From contig NZ_JARZHG010000051.1 in NCBI RefSeq assembly GCF_029946505.1, positions 1-64,000 of the forward strand: a stretch of 64,000 nucleotides of DNA. Reading direction: 5' to 3'. Source of the stretch: Polyangium sp. y55x31 (GTDB lineage Bacteria; Myxococcota_A; Polyangia; Polyangiales; Polyangiaceae). This document shows, piece after piece, positions 1-7,209 of this stretch. The position numbers and the translations under genes are program-made. Position 1 is the stretch's first letter; each line of letters starts with the position of its first letter. The notes beneath the pieces are model-generated. The model had not been told where the DNA came from. It was given only the letters and a program-made list of their open reading frames with translations, and did not search any database.

Positions 1-113
1 CCCGTCGGAGAAACTGCGCATCGCGCAGTTTCTCCGCGTTCGGTCCAGGCCGTGCCTGGTCCGGGGTGCAGGGGGCGGACAGCCCCCTGCTGGGGTGCGG
101 GGCAACGCCCCGC
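1..113 (-). repeat. Four-hairpin structured repeat, copy 1
   Basis: Read on the minus strand, this follows the stop codon of the TolC-type gene with no gap. It holds four stem-loops in a row: a 7-bp stem GCGGGGC (97-113), a 9-bp stem GCAGGGGGC with loop TGTCC (68-90), a 6-bp stem CCAGGC (45-59) and a 13-bp stem GGAGAAACTGCGC with loop GAT (7-35). The same order recurs at 6848-6954 and, inverted, at 7035-7134. The window edge may cut its outer end. It could act as a terminator or mRNA-end protector, or be a REP-like mobile repeat. There is no U-tract after the last stem. Confidence 0.85.
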
Positions 114-1757
114 TCAGGGCTTCGGCGCCGTGGAGGCCTTCTCCACGTCGCGGCCGGTCGCGTGCTCGAGCCGTGTGCGGGCGACGAGGATCCCGACGCG
201 TGCTTCTACGCGGCGCAGGCGTGCGCGTGTCAGCTCGGCCTCGGCGTCGACGAGTGCCACGCCTGTCGCGCGACCTGCGCGGAAGAGCTCGTTCTGCACG
301 CGCACTCCTTCTTCGGCTGCGGCGAGTCCGCGATCGGCGGCGTCGATGTTTGCCTCGGCGCGCTTCAGCTCTGCGTAGGCGGAGGCGACCTCGACTTTGA
401 GACCTTGGAGGAGTTGCTCCTTCTGCGCGGCGATTTGCTCCACGCGTGACTTTGCCTCGGTCACGGCGGGGATCGTGGTCAGCGTATCGTTGATGGTCCA
501 AGAGAGCCGCACGCCTGCGTTCCATGTGAACCGGAACGCGTCGGTCTGCGGGAAGACGCGCTGGTTTGGGTTCTGGTACTGCCCCTCGGCGAACCCGTCG
601 ATGCGCGGGAAGTAGCCTGCGCGTGTCAGCGACACTTGCTTCTTCAGCGAGTGCTCCGTCTCGTCGAGTGCGCGGATCTCCAGCCGCTTTGCGAGTGCCT
701 CGTCTTGTAGTGCTGCGAGCTGCACGTTGCTCGGCTCCACCGACGCATGCAGCACGTCCACGCCGATCACCAGCGGCTTTCCGGCTGGCAACGCGAGGGA
801 GACTCGGATCTGCTCCTCTGCGAGGGATGCGAATGCGTCTGCGTCGGCTTGCACCTGCTGCGCGGATGCTACTTGCGCTTCGAGACGCAGCACGTCGGCT
901 TTCGAGATGAGACCTGCTGCGAAGGTGTTCTGCGCGTCCTTCAGGTGCGCCTCGGCTTGTGCCACGGCTTCGGCTGCGACGACGGCGCTGCCCTTCGCGC
1001 GCACCCAGTTGAAGAATGCGACCTTTGCGTCGGCGGCGACCGTCAGCCCCTCGGCTTCGAGCTCGATCCGCTTTGCGCTCTCGGCGTGCGACGCGGATGC
1101 GTAGCCCTGCGAGATGCGCAGCACGTAGTCCGAGATCGGCACTGCGAGCGAGGCCGTCAGCGAGTACGAGTTCAAGAGAACGGGGAACGAGAAGGCCGGC
1201 GCTTGCACGGCGGTGATCGCTGTGCCTGCGATGTCCGTCACGCAGTTGCCCGACAGCGGCGGCGGGCATGGCCTCGACACGAGCGGACCTTCCTGCACCG
1301 GGATCACTTGCGGGTTTGCGGGGTCGAGGTTCGTTCCGACGTAGGCGGTCGACGGCGCGCCGAGCACGTTCTCGACCCGGGACAGCCGCGTGTAGCCTGC
1401 GGCGACCGTCACGCGCGGCAGGTAGTTCAGGAGTGCTTGATCGACGCGCGCCGCGGCGGCGCGCAGCTCGGCCTGCTTGACGCGGAGCGACGGACGGGTG
1501 CGAAGCGCGATGCGCGCCGCTTCGTCCGGGGTCAGGCCTCCGGGTTGGGGTGCGAGGGCCTCGGCGATACGATCTGTTGCGGGGGGAGGCGGCGCGGGTG
1601 CGGCTGCGGGGGCTGCGGGCGCGGGCGGCGCGGGCGCGGGTTGCGCGAGGGCCGCGGCGGGGGCGCCGAGCAGCAGGGCGAGCGTGCACGCCGTGAGGGT
1701 GTGCTTGGCTCTGCGGGGCGAGGGTGAGGAGACGAAGCGGGAGACAGAGGACGTCAT
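114..1757 (-). CDS. TolC-family outer-membrane efflux protein
   Basis: This 547-residue protein has an N-terminal signal peptide (hydrophobic core about residues 20-38, ending ALAQ), then a Pro/Ala linker to about residue 60. The rest has the two-repeat helical pattern of outer-membrane efflux proteins, including the N-terminal ARIALRTRPSLRVKQAELRA type of segment and long Ala/Glu-rich heptad helices near the C-terminus. The family forms trimeric channels that pair with periplasmic adaptors in RND, ABC or type I export. No adaptor or pump gene lies beside it here; the partners may be beyond the left edge or elsewhere. The ATG at 1757 gives an immediate signal peptide. Confidence 0.9.
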   Translation of the reverse strand: MTSSVSRFVSSPSPRRAKHTLTACTLALLLGAPAAALAQPAPAPPAPAAPAAAPAPPPPATDRIAEALAPQPGGLTPDEAARIALRTRPSLRVKQAELRAAAARVDQALLNYLPRVTVAAGYTRLSRVENVLGAPSTAYVGTNLDPANPQVIPVQEGPLVSRPCPPPLSGNCVTDIAGTAITAVQAPAFSFPVLLNSYSLTASLAVPISDYVLRISQGYASASHAESAKRIELEAEGLTVAADAKVAFFNWVRAKGSAVVAAEAVAQAEAHLKDAQNTFAAGLISKADVLRLEAQVASAQQVQADADAFASLAEEQIRVSLALPAGKPLVIGVDVLHASVEPSNVQLAALQDEALAKRLEIRALDETEHSLKKQVSLTRAGYFPRIDGFAEGQYQNPNQRVFPQTDAFRFTWNAGVRLSWTINDTLTTIPAVTEAKSRVEQIAAQKEQLLQGLKVEVASAYAELKRAEANIDAADRGLAAAEEGVRVQNELFRAGRATGVALVDAEAELTRARLRRVEARVGILVARTRLEHATGRDVEKASTAPKP

Positions 1758-1836
1758 GTTGACCCGCCGGTCACTTATGGGCGCTCGCCTCTCCCGTCAA
1801 GCGCCCTTGCACGACTTTACAATCGCGGCATCGGAC

Positions 1837-1862
1837 GGGGGTCACGTGGATTCGTGACCCCC
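1837..1862 (-). terminator. Stem-loop downstream of the 1879-3531 gene
   Basis: A perfect 10-bp inverted repeat (GGGGGTCACG with its complement, 6-nt loop) starts 17 nt after the stop codon of the minus-strand gene ending at 1879 and lies 80 nt upstream of the tolC-like start. It is likely a transcription terminator or attenuator between the two co-directional genes. No U-run follows it, so it is not a canonical intrinsic terminator. Confidence 0.5.
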
Positions 1863-1878
1863 GGGTCGTGACGCCGTC

Positions 1879-3531
1879 TCAGCGCATGTATGCCGGCGTG
1901 GCCACGGCGCTGCGGCACTGCCAGTTGAAGCTCCGCATGTGCGGCGCGCGACCGTGCTGCTTGAGCTTCGCCACCAGTCCGCCGACTGCGTTCGCCAGCG
2001 AGGCATCGTGCGAGTAGTGGTAGGCCATGGCCATGACGTACGCGGCTTCACCCCAGTGCTCGTTGTCCGGGTCTTCTTCGCCCCGACCGGTTCCGCCTTC
2101 GCCCATGAAGTAGTAGGGCTTGCCGGACCTGTCCATCCCTTCGCGCGCGATGGCGCGACCGAGCTGCACGATCGACGCGTGCACCTGCTGCTCGCGCTGG
2201 CCGCCGCGCTCGGTCGCGTAGAGATCGAGACCGTCGGCGAGGATGGCGCTCATCCAGGGGCTGCAACCGAAGTAGCCGTAGTCCTCGCCGTGCGCGCCGG
2301 CGTGGTGGGCGAAGCAGCGGGCGCTCGAATTGCCATAGCCGCGCGGATACGTCGCCTGCACGTCGAGGTATGCGTCGACCGCGTTGTCGGCGAGCTCCTG
2401 GAAATGGGCGCTCCGATCGTCGGAGACCATCATTGCATAGGTCATGTCGAGCAGGAAGAAGCCCGCGTGACGCTCGGTCCAGAGGCCCGTGTCCTTCCCC
2501 TTGTACCGGGGATTCCAGATCGAGGCCATTCGATCGGCCACGTCCTCGGCGGCCTCGCGGAACCGGTCGTCGCCGGTCAGGAGGTAATGGATCGCGAGGT
2601 TCTGGCTATAATGGTACTTCGGGTCGTTCGCCTTTTTGGGGATGCCGATCTGCAGGTTCTTCCCGCTGCCGGAGAGCGTCGCGCGATAAAGCGCGGTCTC
2701 GGCGTAGGCCGTGCGCAGCGTCTCGACGTCGCCCCGCCGCGCATGACCCCGGTAAAACGTCGTCCCACGATCGTAGAGCCAGACGGCGGGATCACCCTTC
2801 TTCGGCAGGAACGCGTCGACGTCGTGCTTCCCGTAATCGCAGACCTTCGCCCAGCCGTCGTACGGCGAGCCCGCGGACTCGGATTCGGGTGCGATCGTGC
2901 CCATCACGCCGCTCTTCGCGAGCCTCTGGGGCGAGAGGAGCGCATACACGCGCGGCCCGAGCGTCCCGTTCGCGTCCACGAGCGTCTGCTGCACGGGGAC
3001 CAGCGAAAGCGCGCCTGCCTTCGACCGCTCTCCCACGATCACGCTGAGCTCCGTCTCTCCGGGGACGGGCACTTCGACCTGGATCTGCACGCTCCGGAGG
3101 CTATTGTCGGCGTGACGGGCGAGGCCGCGGCGCGCGACGGGGAGATCACGACCCGCGTGGACCACGCGAATCATGGATTCCTCGAAGAGCTCGCCGGGGG
3201 CGAGGGGAATCGCGAAATTGACGCGCTGGGTGCCGGTGTGGCCCTGCGCGGGGACGAGACGCACCGTCTCGGTGCGCGGCGACGAGAGCGCGCTCTCGGC
3301 TTCGTCGCTCTCCGCGGTCTCTTCGGTCTCGGCGGCCGCGACGGTATCTTCCGCGACGCCCTCGTCGCTCGCCTCGTCGCCGGCCTTGTCGCTCGACGAA
3401 TCGACGTCGCTCTCCGCGGCCTCGATCCCGTCTTCCTGGGCGGCGCCTTCGGAGGCGACACACGAGGCCGTGGAGGCGGCGAGGAGGAGGGCTAGGAGAG
3501 AAATACAAGAATTGGAATGATAACGGTGCAT
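1879..3531 (-). CDS. Large exported protein, possibly glycan-active
   Basis: This 550-residue protein starts at the ATG at 3531, preceded by AAAGG at normal spacing; a TTG five codons upstream is less likely. A signal sequence (SCISLLALLLAASTASC) suggests export, perhaps as a lipoprotein, although the lipobox is poor. An acidic Glu/Asp/Ser spacer (about residues 35-85) is followed by a beta-rich segment (about 90-210). The remainder is helical with repeated Trp, His and Tyr, for example SQNLAIHYLLTGDDRF and WTERHAGFFLLDMTYAM, resembling the alpha/alpha-toroid core of polysaccharide lyases and glycoside hydrolases. No catalytic motif was identified, so function is inferred only from fold style. 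Confidence 0.75.
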   Translation of the reverse strand: MHRYHSNSCISLLALLLAASTASCVASEGAAQEDGIEAAESDVDSSSDKAGDEASDEGVAEDTVAAAETEETAESDEAESALSSPRTETVRLVPAQGHTGTQRVNFAIPLAPGELFEESMIRVVHAGRDLPVARRGLARHADNSLRSVQIQVEVPVPGETELSVIVGERSKAGALSLVPVQQTLVDANGTLGPRVYALLSPQRLAKSGVMGTIAPESESAGSPYDGWAKVCDYGKHDVDAFLPKKGDPAVWLYDRGTTFYRGHARRGDVETLRTAYAETALYRATLSGSGKNLQIGIPKKANDPKYHYSQNLAIHYLLTGDDRFREAAEDVADRMASIWNPRYKGKDTGLWTERHAGFFLLDMTYAMMVSDDRSAHFQELADNAVDAYLDVQATYPRGYGNSSARCFAHHAGAHGEDYGYFGCSPWMSAILADGLDLYATERGGQREQQVHASIVQLGRAIAREGMDRSGKPYYFMGEGGTGRGEEDPDNEHWGEAAYVMAMAYHYSHDASLANAVGGLVAKLKQHGRAPHMRSFNWQCRSAVATPAYMR

Positions 3532-3885
3532 GTTTGCGCCTTTCAAAGGAGGTGTGCGAATGGCCGAGCCGGGCCGACGCGGTCGCCGCGAGGACGAAGG
3601 CCAAACGAAGGATGCCCGTGCGCGCTGGAGAGGCCGAACGAGGGCCTGCGCGTCAATCGGTGTCGGTCATGGGCAATTGAATGACAGCCAGCCGGGACGT
3701 CGTCGAGATCTTTAATGGGAACGGCTTACCGCCGTGGGGCCGCGCATTACCATCATCCAGCTTTATTTTGGCAAGCGCCCCCACCGGGGCGACGCGTTTT
3801 GCCGGCACTCGCGGCATTCGTCGCTGGGAAGCGCGCCCGGCGCGGGGGAGAACCGTGCGGAAAATGCGCGGAATCCCACCGCCCG

Positions 3886-4275
3886 CGCGCCAAAGCCCCC
3901 TCCGGCTGCCCGGCTCTCTCCGCGGCGCTTCGCCAAAGACCCTTCGGGCGCCCCCACCTCCCCCGCGGCGCTCCGCCGAAGACCCCCCGGACTACGCCGA
4001 CCTCGCTTTGGCGCTCCGCCATGTAACGACGCCCGACGCGCCGACCTCTCCTTGGCGCACCGCCAAAGCCCCCTCCGGACGCGCCGACCTCTCCTTGGCG
4101 CACCGCCAAAGACCTCTCCGGACGCGCCGACCTCTCCTTGGCGCACCGCCAAAGACCCCTCCCGACGCGCCGACCCCTCTTTGGCGCTCCCCCAAAGACC
4201 ACGCCGGGCACGCCGACCTCTCTTCGGCGCATCGCCAAAGCCCACCCGGAGCGCGCCGACCCCTCTTCGGCGTAT
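3886..4275. repeat. 43-bp tandem repeat array with hairpin in each unit
   Basis: About nine copies of a 43-44 bp unit occupy this stretch of the 3532-4371 gap. Equivalent points fall at 4035, 4078, 4121, 4164, 4207 and 4250, exactly 43 bp apart; earlier copies are more diverged and 44 bp apart. The best-conserved part is GACGCGCCGACCTCTC. In the central copies each unit also has a short perfect hairpin, TTGGCG and CGCCAA around a CAC loop. A 43-bp period is not a multiple of three, so the open frames through it are not evidence of coding. Upstream, 3547-3885 shows only small stem-loops such as CGCCCC-CACC-GGGGCG at 3776-3791, and no gene I can support. Confidence 0.9.
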
Positions 4276-4371
4276 TCGCGCGCCCCCTTTTCCGCCTTCG
4301 ACACAACGAGCGATTCTATTTGCGCTTTCGCTCACCAGGCGACATCGAGAAGCGAAGCCTTGGAGGTATCG

Positions 4372-4827
4372 ATGCCCGTCCAGTCCCACCGGCGCCCGGA
4401 GCTACGCGCATCCGTCGTGAAGTTGCTCGAAACCCTCGTCCCCGCCGTGCGGGACGGAGGCGAGGTGCCGCTCCTCTCGATCGTCGAGAGCGTCGCGGGC
4501 GATCGATTGAAGCCCGAGGTCCGAAAGCAGCTCGAAGCCCGCGGCAACGCCGTCTTCCGACGCGAGGGCGAGGCCACGCGCTTCCTCAACGAAGGCCCCG
4601 CGCTGCGCATCCCCCTCAAGCGATTCGACCTCCGCATCGCCCCCCGCGTCTCCGGAGACGCCCGCCTCGTCGACGGCGGCGCCGCCCTGTGCTTCCGCGG
4701 CGCCGAGACCCTGAGCGCGAGCAAGTTCCTCTTCTCCGTGCGCCTCGAAGGCATCGAAGCCACCGATCAACGAATCTTCGTCGACATGGAGGGCGACTCC
4801 TTCGACCAGGTCTTCGAGCTGGTGTGA
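4372..4827 (+). CDS. Small conserved-looking protein of unknown function
   Basis: This encodes 151 residues from an ATG preceded by TGGAGG at good spacing. That ribosome-binding site decides the start against longer frames running up through the repeat array. The protein has no signal peptide or membrane segment and looks like a soluble alpha/beta protein, with an N-terminal helical part (LRASVVKLLETLVPAVRDGG) and a C-terminal beta-rich part (RIPLKRFDLRIAPRVSG onward). I do not recognise a family. It stands alone between the tandem array and the cytochrome-like lipoprotein gene. Confidence 0.7.
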   Translation: MPVQSHRRPELRASVVKLLETLVPAVRDGGEVPLLSIVESVAGDRLKPEVRKQLEARGNAVFRREGEATRFLNEGPALRIPLKRFDLRIAPRVSGDARLVDGGAALCFRGAETLSASKFLFSVRLEGIEATDQRIFVDMEGDSFDQVFELV

Positions 4828-4959
4828 CATCCGCGTCATAGCGGCGCCGGCTGGCACATCATTTCTCGCCGAGCGCGAACCCTCCTTCACGGGCGGACGC
4901 GCCTCCCCCCGAAGTGCAACTCCGCACGCCGATTGGGATTCCGTTTCATCCACGCGCAG

Positions 4960-4988
4960 TTGTCGCGCGAACGGGAAGCGGCGAGAAT
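4960..4988 (+). promoter_or_regulatory. Candidate sigma70-type promoter for the 5037 gene
   Basis: TTGTCG (4960-4965), a 17-nt spacer and GAGAAT (4983-4988) resemble -35 and -10 elements. The predicted transcript start is about 4995, the first base of the stem-loop at 4995-5021. Sequence match only. Confidence 0.35.
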
Positions 4989-4994
4989 TCGACA

Positions 4995-5021
4995 GGGCTT
5001 GGCTTCTTATTTGCCAAGCCC
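4995..5021 (+). promoter_or_regulatory. 9-bp perfect stem-loop just upstream of the RBS
   Basis: GGGCTTGGC and its perfect complement are separated by nine T-rich bases. The stem ends 15 nt before the ATG at 5037, directly before the GGAGG ribosome-binding site. It could be an operator, a 5'-end mRNA stabiliser or a translational control hairpin; the sequence does not tell which. Confidence 0.55.
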
Positions 5022-5036
5022 GAGCGCGGAGGCCTC

Positions 5037-6839
5037 ATGCGAACCCATCTTCGACGCCCGCTCGCCTTGCTCCTCGTCTCCCTCGCCGGCGCCAGCATCG
5101 CCGCCGGATGCTCTGGCATCGACGACACCTTCGTCCCCAACGCGGACATCGCCGTCGCCGCCGTCTCGCCGCCTGCCATCTCCGGTGGCACCCTCGCCAT
5201 CGCCGGTGACGGTCGCACCGCCGTCGCCGCCGACCCGGACCGCGACATGGTCTGGATCGTCGACCTCGAAGCCGGCGCCCTGAAAGCCAAGGTCGCCCTC
5301 GAAGAAGGCGACGAGCCCGGGCGCGTGGCCATCGACGGCCAGGGCCGCGCCCACGTGGCCCTCCGCTCGGGCGGCGCCGTGGCGTCGATCGACGTGGCCG
5401 GCGGCAAGCTGATCGAGCGTCGTCAGGTCTGCGCGACGCCGCGCGGCATCGCCTACGAGGCCGAAAACGACCGCCTCCACGTGGCCTGTCAGACGGGTGA
5501 GCTCGTGACGCTGCCCGCAGGCGGCGGCGCGGCGACGCGCGTGCTGAAGCTCGAGCGCGATCTGCGCGATGTGGTCGTGCAAGGCGACAAGCTGCTCGTG
5601 AGCCGCTTCCGCTCGGCCGAGGTGCTCGTCGTGGGCATCGACGGCAAGATCTGGCAGCGCGAGGCGCCGGCCAAGGTGAAGGGCTTCGATCCGTTCACCG
5701 GCGGCGAGTCGAGCTTCGAGCCGGCCGTGGCGTGGCGCATGGTGTCGCGGCCGAACGGCGGCGCGCTCATGGTGCACCAGCGCGGGACGGCGAACGCAGT
5801 GGTGATCGAGCAGCCCGGCGGCTACGGCAGCGGCGGCGGCTGCGACGGGAGCATCGTGCAGACGACGGTGACCGAGGTGGAGCCGGGCGACGAGTCGGTG
5901 CCCATCGTGATCCCGCCGATCGGCGGCGCGTCGCTCTCGGGTTCGGCCCTGCCGGTCGACATCGCGGTCTCCCCGAACGAGACCGAGGTGACGATCGTCG
6001 CCGCCGGCAACAACGCGATCCTGCGGACGACGCGCACCTCGATCGCGAACAGCGAGTCGACTGGCTGCGATCCGTCGTTCGGCGAGCAGGTGCCCGGCCA
6101 GCCGATCGCGGCGCAATACTGGGGCAACGGCGACCTCGCCGTGCAGCTCCGCGAGCCCGCGGCGATCTACCTGCCGAACACGCAGGTGACGATCACGCTG
6201 CCCGGCGAGAGCCGCCGCGACACGGGCCACGACGTGTTCCACAAGAGCGCGAACGGCTTCAACTCGCTCGCCTGCGCGTCCTGCCACCCGGAGGCGATGG
6301 ATGACGCCCGGACCTGGAACTTCAACCCGATCGGTCCGCGCCGGACGCAGTCGATCCGCGGCGGCATCCTGGCGACGGCGCCGCTCCACTGGGACGGCGA
6401 CATGGAAGACCTCGGCCACATCATGAGCGAGGTGTTCGTGAACCGGATGGGCGGCCAGCCGCTCGGTCCGCGTCAATCGCGCCTCGTCGGTCGCTGGATC
6501 GACGCGCAGCCGGTGCTGCCGAAGGCGGAGATCGCGGACACGACGGCAGTGGAGCGCGGCAAGGAGGTCTACTTCGACGCGAAGGTCGGCTGCGCGACCT
6601 GCCACAACGGCGCGAAGCTGACGAACAACGACTGGGCCGACGTGGGCACGGGCAAGGCCTTCCAGGTGCCGACGCTGATGGGCATCGCCGACCGCGCACC
6701 CTTCATGCACGACGGCTGCGCCCCGACGCTGCGCGACCGCTTCAACCCGGCCTGCGGCGGCGGCGACAAGCACGGCGTGACGTCGCACCTGACCCCGGCG
6801 CAGGTCGACGACCTCGTCGCGTACCTCGAGACGCTCTGA
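5037..6839 (+). CDS. Lipoprotein with beta-propeller and di-heme cytochrome c peroxidase-like domain
   Basis: This 600-residue protein starts at the ATG at 5037 (GGAGG just upstream) and has a lipoprotein signal ending SIAAGC. Residues about 40-400 read as YVTN/WD-type propeller blades (repeated DRDMVWIVDLEAGALKA-like strands). The C-terminal 200 residues carry two CxxCH haem sites, CASCH at Cys413 and CATCH at Cys519, with TWNFNPIGPRRTQSIRGG and FMHDG contexts typical of MauG/CcpA-type di-heme proteins. The family moves electrons to peroxide or oxidises protein or small substrates in the periplasm. Fusion to a propeller suggests substrate or partner recognition. A four-hairpin repeat begins 8 nt after the stop. 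Confidence 0.88.
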   Translation: MRTHLRRPLALLLVSLAGASIAAGCSGIDDTFVPNADIAVAAVSPPAISGGTLAIAGDGRTAVAADPDRDMVWIVDLEAGALKAKVALEEGDEPGRVAIDGQGRAHVALRSGGAVASIDVAGGKLIERRQVCATPRGIAYEAENDRLHVACQTGELVTLPAGGGAATRVLKLERDLRDVVVQGDKLLVSRFRSAEVLVVGIDGKIWQREAPAKVKGFDPFTGGESSFEPAVAWRMVSRPNGGALMVHQRGTANAVVIEQPGGYGSGGGCDGSIVQTTVTEVEPGDESVPIVIPPIGGASLSGSALPVDIAVSPNETEVTIVAAGNNAILRTTRTSIANSESTGCDPSFGEQVPGQPIAAQYWGNGDLAVQLREPAAIYLPNTQVTITLPGESRRDTGHDVFHKSANGFNSLACASCHPEAMDDARTWNFNPIGPRRTQSIRGGILATAPLHWDGDMEDLGHIMSEVFVNRMGGQPLGPRQSRLVGRWIDAQPVLPKAEIADTTAVERGKEVYFDAKVGCATCHNGAKLTNNDWADVGTGKAFQVPTLMGIADRAPFMHDGCAPTLRDRFNPACGGGDKHGVTSHLTPAQVDDLVAYLETL

Positions 6840-6847
6840 GAGAGAGC

Positions 6848-6954
6848 GCGGGGCGTTGCCCCGCACCCCAGGAGGGGGCTGTCCGCCCCCTCCACCCCGG
6901 ACCAGGCACGGCCTGGACCGAAGGCCGAGAAACCGCGCGATGCGCGGTTTCTCG
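6848..6954 (+). repeat. Four-hairpin structured repeat, copy 2
   Basis: This follows the stop codon at 6839 in the same orientation relative to its gene as copy 1. Stems: GCGGGGC (6848-6864), GGAGGGGGC with loop TGTCC (6871-6893), CCAGGC (6902-6916) and CGAGAAACCGCGC with loop GAT (6926-6954). Compared with copy 1, three stem positions differ on both arms so that pairing is kept. The following 80 nt to copy 3 hold further small inverted repeats (GTGG/CCAC, CCCCA/TGGGG). Confidence 0.9.
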
Positions 6955-7034
6955 GACGGGCCTGTGGCAAGACCACGAGGCCTCGCCCCCCAAAACAGCA
7001 GCGCTACCCCACGTGCTGGGGACGTTTTCCCTGT

Positions 7035-7134
7035 CGACAGCGCGCTTTGCGCGCTGTCGCCCCGGGTCCAGCGCTTGCGCTGGTCCGGGTCCAGGGGTGG
7101 ACAACCCCTGGTCGGGTCCGGGGTGAAACCCCGG
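7035..7134 (-). repeat. Four-hairpin structured repeat, copy 3, inverted and diverged
   Basis: On the minus strand the order is stem CCGGGGT (7118-7134), stem CCAGGGGT with loop TGTCC (7091-7111), stem CCAGCGC (7068-7083) and stem CGACAGCGCGC (7035-7059). The primary sequence of the stems differs from copies 1 and 2, but the order, spacing, linker motifs (ACCC, GGACC) and the TGTCC loop of the second hairpin are kept. It faces copy 2 across 80 nt and lies 75 nt upstream of the GTG at 7210. No minus-strand gene ends here, so this copy is not a simple gene-end terminator. Confidence 0.8.
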
Positions 7135-7209
7135 CGCGGCGCTGCAAGTTTTTTGCGCATCCCGTAGGATCCTCGTCAGCCGCCGCGTGATTGGGTAGAC
7201 TCCCGAGGC

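Noticed and set aside
3886-4275. CRISPR-like array
   Set aside because: Units are joined without unique spacers and no cas gene is nearby; it is a tandem minisatellite.
5007-7160. Long open frame on the minus strand
   Set aside because: It is the GC-rich shadow of the propeller/cytochrome gene, Arg/His/Val-rich with no RBS or family motif, and continues through the hairpin repeats.
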